A DNA stretch of 64,000 nt, from contig CAVTPU010000004.1 of the NCBI GenBank assembly GCA_963736695.1, positions 1,674,001 through 1,738,000 on the forward strand, given 5' to 3'. This document shows positions 7,144-15,274 of the stretch, in pieces. The stretch's first letter is position 1; every line of letters begins with the position of its first letter. The position numbers and the translations under genes were made by a program. The notes below the pieces were generated by a model. It made no database searches. It was not told the DNA's origin and was given only the letters and a program-made list of their open reading frames with translations. Source of the stretch: CAVTPU01 sp963736695 (GTDB lineage Bacteria > Actinomycetota > Actinomycetes > Mycobacteriales > Micromonosporaceae).

Positions 7144-7602
7144 GTGGATGACATGGACTGGGCGCTGCTGCGCGAGCTTCAAGCCGACGCACGACTGTCC
7201 TTCAGCGAGCTCTCTCGCCGGGTGCACCTGTCGGCGCCGGCCGTCGCGGAGCGGGTGCGACGGTTGGAACAGTCCGGAGTGCTCACGGGCTATCACGCCC
7301 GTCTCGACCTGCACAAGGCTGGGAGGGCGGTGGTGGCGATGATCCGAATGTCCTGCTATGGGCCGCGTTGCGTGCTGCGCGACCCAGCTGTCGCGGACTG
7401 GCCTGAGGTTCTGGAGATCCACCGAATCACTGGCGACGCCTGCAGCCTGCTCAAGATCGCAGCCGGAACGATGGGCGATTTCGAAGCGGTGATCGACCGT
7501 CTCGCGCCCTATGGCCAGCCGTCGAGCACGATGGTGCTCGCCACCCCACTCGACTGGCGAGTGGTCGGACCCGTCACGGGCCAGGGCCGAATCAACGGTT
7601 GA
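7144..7602 (+). CDS. Lrp/AsnC family transcriptional regulator
   Basis: A 152-residue regulator with an N-terminal winged helix-turn-helix (MDWALLRELQADARLSFSELSRRVHLSAPAVAERVRRLEQSGVLTGYHARLD) and a C-terminal RAM/ligand-binding domain (HRITGDACSLLKIAAGTMGDFEAVIDRLAPYG). Length matches the family when the GTG at 7144, preceded by GAAGG, is used; an ATG at 7102 would add 14 residues. The gene is divergent from kynA-kynU, an arrangement common for AsnC-type regulators of tryptophan degradation, so I infer it senses tryptophan or a kynurenine. Its last 11 bp overlap the convergent lipoprotein gene. Confidence 0.9.
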   Translation: MDDMDWALLRELQADARLSFSELSRRVHLSAPAVAERVRRLEQSGVLTGYHARLDLHKAGRAVVAMIRMSCYGPRCVLRDPAVADWPEVLEIHRITGDACSLLKIAAGTMGDFEAVIDRLAPYGQPSSTMVLATPLDWRVVGPVTGQGRING

Positions 7603-9049
7603 GCGGATGCGGATAGAGGTAGGGACGATAGCCCGACTTCGCCCGAGAGCCGTTGAGCACGACGTCGACCTCGCCATTGGGGTGTCGGGCCGTCGTCACA
7701 TATGCGCGGGCGCGGGCCGAGCCGTCCCACACACTGATGCCGACACTGTCAACACAGGTCGCACCGGCACGGCATCCATCCTGCGATCCGTTGTTCCACA
7801 GATAGAGCGGCGCCGAGTCCTGTTTCGCTCCGGCCCGAATCTGGGCGATGCTCTTTCCTGGCGCTCGGCCGATCTGACCAAGGCAGGGCCACCCCGGCGC
7901 TGCTGGATCACCAGCGTTGCCATCCCATGGCTTAGTGCCGTCACAAGCCCCGAAGGCACCGGAACTCTCAAAGAAACCCCGCCGCTCGTTGACCACGACG
8001 TATCTGCCGGAGTAACCGGTGACGGTGTTGTTGAAGATCACCCCGGTGCCGCCCTCCACCCGAATCGGATACATGTTGAATCTGGAGTTGCCAATGAATC
8101 TATTGTTGTAGATCTCATAGACGCCACCCCCGATCTCTTTGTCCCTGGTCCAGTGTGCGTAGAAGATCCCGGCGGTCACTGTGTTGTGCCGGAACACGGC
8201 ACGGCCACCGCCGCTGGAGGTGTCATAGACCGCCATCCCGCCGGGGGCGCTGCCGACAAACGTGTTGTTCTCGATATAGAGGGCCTTCTTAGTGCCCAGG
8301 TCGAGTGGCTGCGCCGCGAGATATCCGCCCTGCGGTTTGCTCGCTGAGCCGGGCCACTCGTCGCTCATCTGCCCGGTGTTGATGATGCCGAGGCCGCCCC
8401 CATAGACCCACGTGTTGTGGTCGATCAATCCATATGTGGCGCCGCCGACGAAGATGCCATAACCGCTGCCCTGGCCCGGATAGCTCAGCACCATGTGGTC
8501 GATCCGCCAGCCCTCGTGCCACGAACCGACGTTGTCCCAGATAGTGATGACGGTTCCCGACGGACTGGCGCCTCGCAGGGTCAAACCGGTCAGTCGCCAC
8601 CGTGAATTGGCGCTCGTCGCACTCGAGGAGACGACCTCGAAACACTCCTGGCAGGTGATCTTCACCCGGTCGGCACCGACCCCCGCGACCGCGATGTTCT
8701 TATCGCGCCACGTGACTCGACCCGGCCACCGGCAGGACCCCGCCGGAACCTTGACCACCTCGCCCGACCGAGCCTTATTGACGGCCTTCTGCACGGCGGT
8801 CTGTGAGCAATCGGTGGCGGCGACCACGCTGCCAGCGGGAAACCTGGAGGTTGAGGAGGGCGACGTCGTCGGCGTCGCGGAGACCGATGGAGACGCGCCA
8901 GCCCCAGTGATAGTCGACGAATCGTTGGACGGAACCAACGACGGCCGCGAACTGTCACACCCAACGGCCAGCAGGAGGCAAGCCGTCGCCACGAGCCCCG
9001 TGGCCGCGCGAACCATGACCTTGACGCGGGCAATCCGGTCGTCTCGCAT
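7592..9049 (-). CDS. Parallel beta-helix lipoprotein
   Basis: A 485-residue exported protein. The N-terminus is a lipoprotein signal (hydrophobic GLVATACLLLAVGC) followed by a Ser/Thr/Pro-rich linker of about 50 residues. The rest looks like a right-handed parallel beta-helix: repeated short strands with asparagine ladders, such as GLIDHNTWVYGGGLGIINTG, YIENNTFVGSAPGGMAVYDTS, VFRHNTVTAGIFYAHW and IYNNRFIGNSRFNMYP. Such folds occur in polysaccharide lyases and surface adhesins; I cannot assign a substrate. ATG at 9049 is preceded by GGGAGG; an upstream extension to 9151 lacks support. Six or more cysteines in the C-terminal part suggest disulfides. Confidence 0.8.
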   Translation of the reverse strand: MRDDRIARVKVMVRAATGLVATACLLLAVGCDSSRPSLVPSNDSSTITGAGASPSVSATPTTSPSSTSRFPAGSVVAATDCSQTAVQKAVNKARSGEVVKVPAGSCRWPGRVTWRDKNIAVAGVGADRVKITCQECFEVVSSSATSANSRWRLTGLTLRGASPSGTVITIWDNVGSWHEGWRIDHMVLSYPGQGSGYGIFVGGATYGLIDHNTWVYGGGLGIINTGQMSDEWPGSASKPQGGYLAAQPLDLGTKKALYIENNTFVGSAPGGMAVYDTSSGGGRAVFRHNTVTAGIFYAHWTRDKEIGGGVYEIYNNRFIGNSRFNMYPIRVEGGTGVIFNNTVTGYSGRYVVVNERRGFFESSGAFGACDGTKPWDGNAGDPAAPGWPCLGQIGRAPGKSIAQIRAGAKQDSAPLYLWNNGSQDGCRAGATCVDSVGISVWDGSARARAYVTTARHPNGEVDVVLNGSRAKSGYRPYLYPHPLNR

Positions 9050-9455
9050 CGACGAATGCCTCCCGATGATCTCAAGCAAATAGAGCATCGTCGCGAATCT
9101 ATCGATAGCGAACGCTCGCCCGCCAGCCGGCATTCGTGGTCGCCTCATCACTCACAGCGAGAACATTCGCTTCTCACCCACGCGAATCCCACGACTTTCC
9201 GGCCGTCGACATCACCGGGTCACCGACATCACTAGGTCGCTGACATCACACCGTCGCTGACATCACACCTCGACGCCGTCGAGGAGAAGCGCCCGTGACG
9301 ACCCCGGTCCGGCGCTCGCCGACCTCCGGTATTGGGCCGAACGGCTAACGCCCCCTCCCCAGATAGGCCGACAAGCCCGACTAATCCGCCGATAAGCCGT
9401 CTCGCAAATCCGAGCCAGGCTGGCCGCAGTCCCCTCACCCCGTTGGAGATCCTCG
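9050..9455. other. Intergenic region with a tandem repeat
   Basis: No convincing gene. It separates divergent genes and so holds both promoters. Its one notable feature is the 17-bp tandem repeat listed separately. Confidence 0.6.
9207..9274. repeat. 17-bp tandem repeat, about four copies
   Basis: Four consecutive 17-bp units begin CGACATCAC, CGACATCAC, TGACATCAC and TGACATCAC with variable second halves (GGGTCAC, TAGGTCGC-like, ACCGTCGC-like). The spacing of 17 bp is exact across positions 9207, 9224, 9241 and 9258. It may be an iteron-like regulator site or a simple replication-slippage repeat between two secreted-protein genes. Confidence 0.6.
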
Positions 9456-10214
9456 ATGCGCCACGCGCTCCGGCGCGCCGTCGCGGCAAGCGCCACAGTC
9501 GGCGCCTGCGTCACGATCGCGATCATCGCGATCACCGGCGCGGCCCCGATCACCGCGCTTCCCACACTCGTCGCCGCCGACGCGCCCGCGACGTCCGGCA
9601 CGGCCGCGCCGCCCCTGCGGGGCGGCACGACGCCCCCAACCCCCTCAAGCGCAACCGCCCCAAGCACAGCCTCCGCCAGCACGGACGCCGCCGACAACGT
9701 GACGCGCGGGCTCGGTGCTGTGCCGGGCTCGTCGGCCGGCCAGCCAACGGCCCCGCCAGGCACGTCGGCCCCGTCGTCCTCACCAAACCGGACGACTGCC
9801 CCGAAGACCGGCCCGGTCATCTGGGTGGACACCCAGGTCAACGCGGCGTGGCCGACCGCCGCCGCGGTGCGTTATGTCGATCGGTTCACGTCGTCGCGCC
9901 TGACCATCGGGCGCTGCCATGCTGGCAGTCGCTGCGTCGTCATCCGGGAGGACAACGGCCTTCCTGCCGCGTGGGGCGCGGCGACATGGCCCGGGTCGCC
10001 GACTACTCTCATCAACCTCAACCCCGCCCGCCGAACCACCGATCACACCGAGCGCATGCACATCCTCGTGCACGAACTCGGCCACGCGCAGGGCATCTTC
10101 GACCACGCCCAGGCCTGCACATCGATCATGTACGGCGGAGTGCGCTGCCCCAACGGCGACTACGCCCCGCTGCGATTCACCGCCGCGCAGCAGCGGATCC
10201 TGCGCGCCCACTGA
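9456..10214 (+). CDS. Secreted zinc metalloprotease (metzincin-like)
   Basis: A 252-residue exported protein. The N-terminal ~45 residues form a Sec signal (ATVGACVTIAIIAITGAAPITA). A Thr/Pro/Ala-rich low-complexity linker of about 75 residues follows, then a compact protease domain from about 120 (GPVIWVDTQVNAAW). The zinc site is HILVHELGHAQGIFDH, an HExxHxxGxxD/H motif as in snapalysin-type proteases, and SIMYGG is the Met-turn. Four cysteines in the domain likely form disulfides. ATG at 9456 with GGAG upstream. I infer an extracellular or wall-associated endopeptidase with unknown substrate. Confidence 0.85.
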   Translation: MRHALRRAVAASATVGACVTIAIIAITGAAPITALPTLVAADAPATSGTAAPPLRGGTTPPTPSSATAPSTASASTDAADNVTRGLGAVPGSSAGQPTAPPGTSAPSSSPNRTTAPKTGPVIWVDTQVNAAWPTAAAVRYVDRFTSSRLTIGRCHAGSRCVVIREDNGLPAAWGAATWPGSPTTLINLNPARRTTDHTERMHILVHELGHAQGIFDHAQACTSIMYGGVRCPNGDYAPLRFTAAQQRILRAH

Positions 10215-10318
10215 GTCACCTCAGCTCACCCGGCCTCGCCTTGGCGTTGCCTCACGCGGGCGGACGGCGTTAAACCGACCGACGGTGTGCGCCAGACGCC
10301 CGACGCGAGGAGGCGACG

Positions 10319-11188
10319 ATGCGAGTCACCTCGCTGTTGATCACCCCGCTGTTGCTCAGCCCGCTGTGGATCACTTGGGCCGGCACCGATCGGGCCAGCG
10401 CTCACCCGACGGGCGACATAACAACCAGCCAGTACGCCGGACTGTGGCTCACTCCGAACGCCGTGCTCATCGACCACGTCGTCGATCTCGCTGAGGTTCC
10501 CGCACATCGGGCGATCCACGAAGCCGACCGTGATCATGACGGTTCGCCGGACCCGGCCGAGCTGGAACTTTACGCGGTGCGAGCCTGCACCCGGGTCGCG
10601 GCGGCGACCCGACTTCGGGTCGCCGGGGTCGAGCGGCGCGTGACTGTCTTCGCGCACGCGGTCGACGCCCCGATCGGCGGGGCCGGGCTGCGCACCCTGC
10701 GCCTCGAGTGCGCCCTGCGCGCTCCGGCCCCCCTTCACCGCAGCGCAGCTGTGGACTATCGCAACAACGCCTTCCCGGGCGGCGTCGGCTGGAACGAGGT
10801 GACTGTCACCGGAGACCGAGTGGCGATCGTCGCGAGCACAGCACCGCCCCACAGCGCCAGCGCCCGGCTCACGGCGTACCCGTCTGATGCCTTGACCGCG
10901 CCCACCGACATGCGCAAGGCCTTCGTGCGGGTTCGTCCGGGCGGGATGGCGCAGGCGGGCGTGCTGCCCGGCCCGGGTGGGGTCGCGGCGCATCCGGGCA
11001 CCATTCCCGCAGCCGATCACGGACTCGGCACCGACACCGCAGTGGCGCGGCGCGATCCGGCCGATGACCGAGATCAATGGCGTCCCGCCCTCGCCGGATG
11101 GCTGGCCCTCGCACTCGGCCTGCTGGCCGTGACGGCGTTCGCATTCAGAGGACAGATCACGCGCCGCTGGCCGCGGCGGGCCCGGTGA
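10319..11188 (+). CDS. Membrane-anchored ectodomain related to NicO/HupE transporter N-termini
   Basis: A 289-residue protein with a signal peptide (LLITPLLLSPLWITWAGTDRASA), a mature start HPTGDITTSQYAGLWLTPNAVLIDHVVDLAEVPAH, and one C-terminal transmembrane helix (LAGWLALALGLLAVTAFAF) with a basic tail. The mature start resembles the extracellular domain that precedes the transport domain in actinobacterial nickel/cobalt (NicO/HupE-like) proteins, but no transport helices follow, so it is an orphan ectodomain. An EF-hand-like loop, EADRDHDGSPDPAELE, lies near residue 69, which suggests calcium binding. GAGGAGG precedes the ATG. Function is unknown. Confidence 0.7.
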   Translation: MRVTSLLITPLLLSPLWITWAGTDRASAHPTGDITTSQYAGLWLTPNAVLIDHVVDLAEVPAHRAIHEADRDHDGSPDPAELELYAVRACTRVAAATRLRVAGVERRVTVFAHAVDAPIGGAGLRTLRLECALRAPAPLHRSAAVDYRNNAFPGGVGWNEVTVTGDRVAIVASTAPPHSASARLTAYPSDALTAPTDMRKAFVRVRPGGMAQAGVLPGPGGVAAHPGTIPAADHGLGTDTAVARRDPADDRDQWRPALAGWLALALGLLAVTAFAFRGQITRRWPRRAR

Positions 11189-11620
11189 CCATGCGCTGTT
11201 GGCACGGTCGCCGAAACGGCCACGCCAACGGCCAAGCGAAGAACGCCAGGAGAGGACGTCGGGTGGCATCTCACCCCTCACCCGCATACGTGGGGTGACA
11301 ACGTGGGGCGCCAGCGGTCAGTAGCGTGTTGGGGCGATGTCACATAGCAGGACACCCGCTATGTCCACAGTAGACCCTAGATGGGTGAGCGAAGGATGGG
11401 AGGGTTCTACCCCCGATGCGGGGGTAGAACCCTCCCATGGTCAGTGTTTTGCGGGGCTGCGCTCCGCAAGACACTTCGCCGACTGACCGGTTCACCTGAG
11501 TCGGGACTATTCGCGCTCGCCCCGAATGCCGTTGCGCAATCCTGTGAACGAATCTCACGCGCACAGCCAAATCCACAATGGACATATCGATGTGGACTGT
11601 TCCTAACGCGGCGTTGACCA
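11189..11620. other. Intergenic region with strong hairpins
   Basis: No supported gene in these 432 bases; the short open frames seen here run across the palindromes and are not credible. The region between 11396 and 11488 is a palindromic element described separately. Confidence 0.6.
11396..11488. repeat. REP-like palindromic element
   Basis: Two hairpins are adjacent. At 11396-11438 a perfect 20-bp stem (starting ATGGGAGGGTTC) closes on a 3-nt ATG loop. At 11439-11488 an outer GGTCAGT/ACTGACC pairing encloses GTGTTTTGCGG and CCGCAAGACAC around GGCTGCGCT. Paired stable hairpins between genes are typical of REP/BIME-like elements or small non-autonomous mobile elements. A terminator role for the convergent genes at 11188 and 11621 is also possible. 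Confidence 0.55.
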
Positions 11621-12816
11621 TCAGTCCTTGGTGGCGTCGGTGTGGTGTCGGCGTCGGGTGGCGATGGTCATGAGGGTGGGCACGATGATGATGGTGAGTG
11701 CGACGGCGCCGGCGATGAGCCAGAGGTTGGGTTTGCCTGGTTGGGTGGTGTCGATGTCGTTGGCGTTGTCGGTCTTGATTGTCGGTGGGTTGGGGTGTGG
11801 GGGGTGTGGTGGTGAGTGCGCGGACGATGTTGATGACGCCGTGTCCGTATTGGTTGTCTCGGCCGGGTGGGCCTTTGTCGTCGGCGGTGGTGGTGAGTTG
11901 GTTGATGACCTGGGGTGCGGTGAGGTGGGGATATCGGGAGCGGATGAGGGCTGCGGCGCCGGCGATGATGGCGGTGGCGTCGCTGGTTCCGGTTCCCTTC
12001 CCGTAGCCGCCGTTGAGTCTGGTTGAGGTGATGTCGACGGCGGGCGCGGCGAGCAGGGCTTGCGGTCCGGTGACGGAGACCGCGGCGTGGTCGCCGTTCC
12101 TGTCGATCGCCGGCGGCTCCGATGACGCCGGGGTAGGCGGCGGGGTAGATGTATCCGGGGATCTCGGGGTTGTTGCCGACGGCGGCGACGATCACGACGT
12201 CGTGGGCGATGGCCCGGTCGATGGCTTTGCGGAACTGGGTGTCGTCCGCTCCGACGAAGGCGAGGCAGAGCACGGTGGCGCCGTGGTCGACGGCCCAGTC
12301 GACGGCGGCTTCGGCTCCGGCGCCGAATCCCAGTCGGTTGAGTGTGTAGCGGGCGGCGACGATTGTGGCTTTGGGTGCGATGCCGGTGGCGTCGCCGTGG
12401 GCGGCGATGAGTCCGGCCATGGCGGTGCCGTGTCCGTCCGTGTCGGTCTGGGTGTCGGTCGACGGATATGTGGTGTAGTCGATGCCGGCGGTGACGGTGC
12501 CGGCGAGGTCGGGGTGTCGGGTGTCGACGCCGGTGTCGATGACGCCGACGGTGACTCCCTCGCCTTGGCTGTGCTGGTGGGCCTCGGCGATGTGGAGATA
12601 TCGCAGATGCCACTGGTCCTGCCGGGCGGATACGGCAGACGAGGCTGAGGCTGCGAAGGTCGGGGCTGCGGAGGCTGCTGCGGGGGTGGCGGTGGCGAAA
12701 GCGAGCGTGATGAGGATCGCGGCGGTGACGCGAAGCACTCTGGAGTTAAGGAGTGCCCGGGGGTTTAGGAATGCGCGGGGGTTGAGGAGTGGTCGGCGTG
12801 TGCGGGGTGTGTTCAT
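11621..12816 (-). pseudogene. Mycosin-like S8 serine protease, two frameshifts
   Basis: A type VII secretion-associated subtilisin (mycosin) whose parts lie in three frames. The first frame from the ATG at 12816 encodes a signal peptide (residues ~30-50), the catalytic Asp94 in GVIDTGVDTRHPDL and His129 in DTDGHGTAMAGL. After PGVIGAA, about 12110, an extra base moves the frame; the next frame contains the catalytic serine in GTSDATAIIAGAAALIR and GHGVINIVRAL. A second extra base, probably in the six-G run at 11799-11804, moves to the frame with the C-terminal anchor NLWLIAGAVALTIIIVPTLM and a basic tail. All catalytic residues persist, so either this is a recent pseudogene or there are two sequencing errors. 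It overlaps the upstream gene by ATGA. Confidence 0.8.
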
Positions 12817-14042
12817 GGGCGTGGTCCGATGTGGGGTCCGGGGTCGTGGTCGGTGGTGTCGGTCACGGGTTCGATGAGGGCCGGGACTCCGTCGGGCACG
12901 GCCCACGGGTCGTGGGGGTCGCGGGTGGTTCGGTTTCGCCAGTGTGGGGTGGCGCGTCGTCCGGCGGGTGGAATGTGGTGGGGGGTGCCGGCCTGACGGG
13001 GTGGTGGTGCCATCGGTGCACCCATTGGCGCACCACCAGCCGGCCCGCCCGCCCGCGTACCCGCCCCTGACGTGGCCGGTGGTGGGGTCTGCCCAGCTCG
13101 GGTTCCGACGGTCGGACCTGTTCCCACACCGGGTGGTGGGGTGCCGATGAGACCACCGGGAGCCAGTGCCGAACCGATGGGGGTGTCGACCCGCGACGAA
13201 TACCCCGAACCGCCTGGTGCGAACACCGCGCCGACCCCTGCCCCGCCGAGTCCGGCTCCTGCGAGGCCGGGTCCACTGGCCAGGACCGGATCACCGTCAG
13301 ACCCCCACGACAGGCCCGGACCGGTGGGCAGTGGCAACGGCTCGGGAGGATCGAACGCCAACGGCGGAATAGGCGACACCCACGACGAGCCGCCTCCGAC
13401 AGGCGGTGGAGGTGGTGGTGGAGGCGGCGGCGGCGGCGGAAAAGGACCCTCGCGGTCTGGCCTCGGTCTATATCGGTTTGGAACCGTGATGGTGTGGAGT
13501 TCGGGGGCGATCATCTCGTCGGTGCGGCGCATCACCTCACGCGCCTGATCATTGATCCGCTCACGCCAATCGGGAGGCGGTGGGGTCAACGACACAAACG
13601 GCGTCGGAGCCTGAGCCTCACCCGGCGACGGGGTGCGTTGCGGCTGAAGCTGCCGCTCAACACCCGCCAGATGGCGGGCCTCATCCATCAACGCACCGAT
13701 CTCCGAACGCGCCGCCACCAGAACATTCGTAATGTTCTCCAACGCCCGCGCATTACTCCTCGCCGCGTCCGCCTGCTCACGCATCGACCGAATCATCGGA
13801 TTCACATACTCCACCAACGCCGACGACGCCGAACCCGGCCGGTTCGGCCACCGACTCACCAACTGCGCGAGAGCCTTCGACAACTGATCAGCCTGATCGG
13901 TGCACAGATCAGCCATCCGCAACCACGCCGCCCGCTGACGGTAATTGACCTCACTGTCCTCGTCCCTGACCATCTCCCACATCTGCGCGAGCTCATAACG
14001 AACCCAATGCGCCGGAGACCCAGGCGGGGCATAACCCTTCAT
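12813..14042 (-). CDS. Proline-rich type VII secretion-associated protein (PPE/WXG-like N-terminus)
   Basis: A 409-residue protein. Residues ~1-135 are predicted alpha-helical (HWVRYELAQMWEMVRDEDSEVNYRQRAAWLRMADLC, then ALENITNVLVAARSEIGALMDEARHLAG), like WXG100/PPE-type type VII substrates. A low-complexity region follows with an uninterrupted run of about 13 prolines and many Gly/Ala/Pro segments, ending in an acidic-proline tail. Its stop codon overlaps the mycosin start (ATGA), so the two are coupled; mycosins process and enable type VII substrates. No EccC/EccD genes are in the window. The ATG at 14042 has a poor ribosome-binding site; a GTG at about 14078 is an alternative start. Confidence 0.6.
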   Translation of the reverse strand: MKGYAPPGSPAHWVRYELAQMWEMVRDEDSEVNYRQRAAWLRMADLCTDQADQLSKALAQLVSRWPNRPGSASSALVEYVNPMIRSMREQADAARSNARALENITNVLVAARSEIGALMDEARHLAGVERQLQPQRTPSPGEAQAPTPFVSLTPPPPDWRERINDQAREVMRRTDEMIAPELHTITVPNRYRPRPDREGPFPPPPPPPPPPPPPVGGGSSWVSPIPPLAFDPPEPLPLPTGPGLSWGSDGDPVLASGPGLAGAGLGGAGVGAVFAPGGSGYSSRVDTPIGSALAPGGLIGTPPPGVGTGPTVGTRAGQTPPPATSGAGTRAGGPAGGAPMGAPMAPPPRQAGTPHHIPPAGRRATPHWRNRTTRDPHDPWAVPDGVPALIEPVTDTTDHDPGPHIGPRP

Positions 14043-14342
14043 GACCCAACCCGCTGGTGCGATGCCGTCACCCACGCGCCGTCCCCCCACATCCCGACCA
14101 GGCAAAAGATCGAAACATGAGACTAGCCGACTACGACCACACCAGACCACCCGTCATCCACAGACCGACCCCACCACCGAAGGCAGAAACCCGCCCGCGT
14201 GCAACTTCATGACCGGCCACTGGCCATCGGTCATGTCCGACGGGAACGACGAGTCCGATCACGACACAAATAATCGGGGCACGCCGTGTCGACAGCCCTC
14301 GGCGCCGACACGGCAAGCAGACATCTACGGGCTCGTGATCAA

Positions 14343-14369
14343 GGGGGGCTGGCTAGACGCCAGCCCCCC
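14343..14369. terminator. Rho-independent terminator
   Basis: A perfect 11-bp stem GGGGGGCTGGC / GCCAGCCCCCC with a 5-nt loop, followed on the plus strand by TTTT. It lies just beyond the stop codon of the GerW-like gene (minus strand), so it probably ends that transcript; on the minus strand the tail is TTGATC. The rest of the 340-bp stretch 14043-14384 shows no gene. Confidence 0.75.
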
Positions 14370-14384
14370 TTTTACCAACAGGCT

Positions 14385-14786
14385 CTAAAGACCGAAAAGC
14401 CGCCGACGGCGGCGTGGCCGAAGTTTGGCTTTGAGGATGCTCCGCAAGACCAGGAGGCCGACGACGGCGACGATCTGTCCACCGAGGACCATCCGGTTGA
14501 TGTCCAGACTCGGACGCCAGCCCACTTTGCCCCGGCTGAGCACGAAGACGCCGACCGGTTTCGACGTCACGGCCATGCCCGCACCCATGCCTCCGGGCTC
14601 CTCACCTGCGGCGCCTGGACCGGTGCCACCCCCACCGCCACCAGCTCCGCGCACCTTGGCGACCGGAATGACGGTCAAACCGTCCTGGCTGACCGGCTCG
14701 CCGATCGCCGCCCGCACCGCCACGCCTTCGCGCAGCTGTGTGAGCATCTCCATCATGTCGGTCTCGCCGCTGACTGTTCTGACCAT
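14385..14786 (-). CDS. GerW/YtfJ family protein
   Basis: A 133-residue GerW (YtfJ) family protein. The N-terminal part (MMEMLTQLREGVAVRAAIGEPVSQDGLTVIPVAKVRGAGGGGGG) and the later GMAVTSKPVGVFVLSRGKVGWRPSLDINRMVLGGQIV match the family, and a C-terminal hydrophobic helix (VAVVGLLVLRSIL) is followed by a basic tail. In Bacillus the family has a spore role, but it is widespread in actinobacteria without known function. ATG at 14786 with GGAGG eight bases upstream is preferred over the in-frame GTG at 14795. Confidence 0.82.
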   Translation of the reverse strand: MVRTVSGETDMMEMLTQLREGVAVRAAIGEPVSQDGLTVIPVAKVRGAGGGGGGTGPGAAGEEPGGMGAGMAVTSKPVGVFVLSRGKVGWRPSLDINRMVLGGQIVAVVGLLVLRSILKAKLRPRRRRRLFGL

Positions 14787-14884
14787 GTGTGCCACCTCCC
14801 CCGTACGCGGGCGCTAGAAGGACACGCTGCGCCCAGCCCGTTATGCCTGGTTTCCGCGTGCGTAACCGCGACCGGGTCGGCGTG

Positions 14885-15070
14885 TCACGGCACCGTGCGT
14901 TCGACAGCAGACCGGCCGTCGCGTTCGAGCTCTCGCCGGGCCCGCTCGACGTTCTCGGGGGTCGGATCCCGCCCCTCAGCCACCGCGAGGTCCTCTGCGT
15001 CCCACTGTTGGTCCGAACCGGTGCGCACGACCGGTCGGCCCGGTTCGTCACGGTGAGGTTTGTCTGCCAT
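14885..15070 (-). CDS. Small hydrophilic hypothetical protein
   Basis: A 61-residue, highly charged protein (MADKPHRDEPGRPVVRTGSDQQWDAEDLAVAEGRDPTPENVERARRELERDG) with no membrane segment or cysteine. The ATG at 15070 is preceded by AAAGGGGG. I do not recognise a family. The C-terminal half is likely a short helix. Base composition and codon use fit the surrounding genes, so it is likely real. It is on the opposite strand from the zinc uptake operon. Confidence 0.6.
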   Translation of the reverse strand: MADKPHRDEPGRPVVRTGSDQQWDAEDLAVAEGRDPTPENVERARRELERDGRSAVERTVP

Positions 15071-15185
15071 GCCGCCACCCCCTTTGGGCGGAGACGCCGC
15101 TGGCGCAGGCGTCTGCTTCGTCACGTTCCACGCTACTCCGGTCGGACGGCACGTGAGCCTAGCTGCGGTTTTCCACCCTCGAACT

Positions 15186-15200
15186 TGACAATCGTTTTCA
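15186..15200. promoter_or_regulatory. Zur box 1
   Basis: TGACAATCGTTTTCA is a 15-bp dyad matching the actinobacterial Zur site pattern (TGAnAAT...nTTnTCA). It lies 75 bp upstream of znuA, whose operon ends with the zur-like gene, so autoregulated zinc repression is expected. Confidence 0.75.
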
Positions 15201-15227
15201 GTTAACTGCAGACTCGCCGGGGGTATA

Positions 15228-15242
15228 TGAAATTAGTTTTCA
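15228..15242. promoter_or_regulatory. Zur box 2
   Basis: TGAAATTAGTTTTCA is a second dyad (TGAAA-n5-TTTCA), 42 bp downstream of the first (exactly four helical turns) and about 32 bp before the znuA start, overlapping the expected transcription start region. Confidence 0.65.
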
Positions 15243-15274
15243 ATTCGCGCAGTAGGATACCGACGGAGGAGATC

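Noticed and set aside
11340..11621. Minus- and plus-strand frames in the palindromic region
   Set aside because: Both strands read similar peptides only because of the perfect hairpin; no family match.
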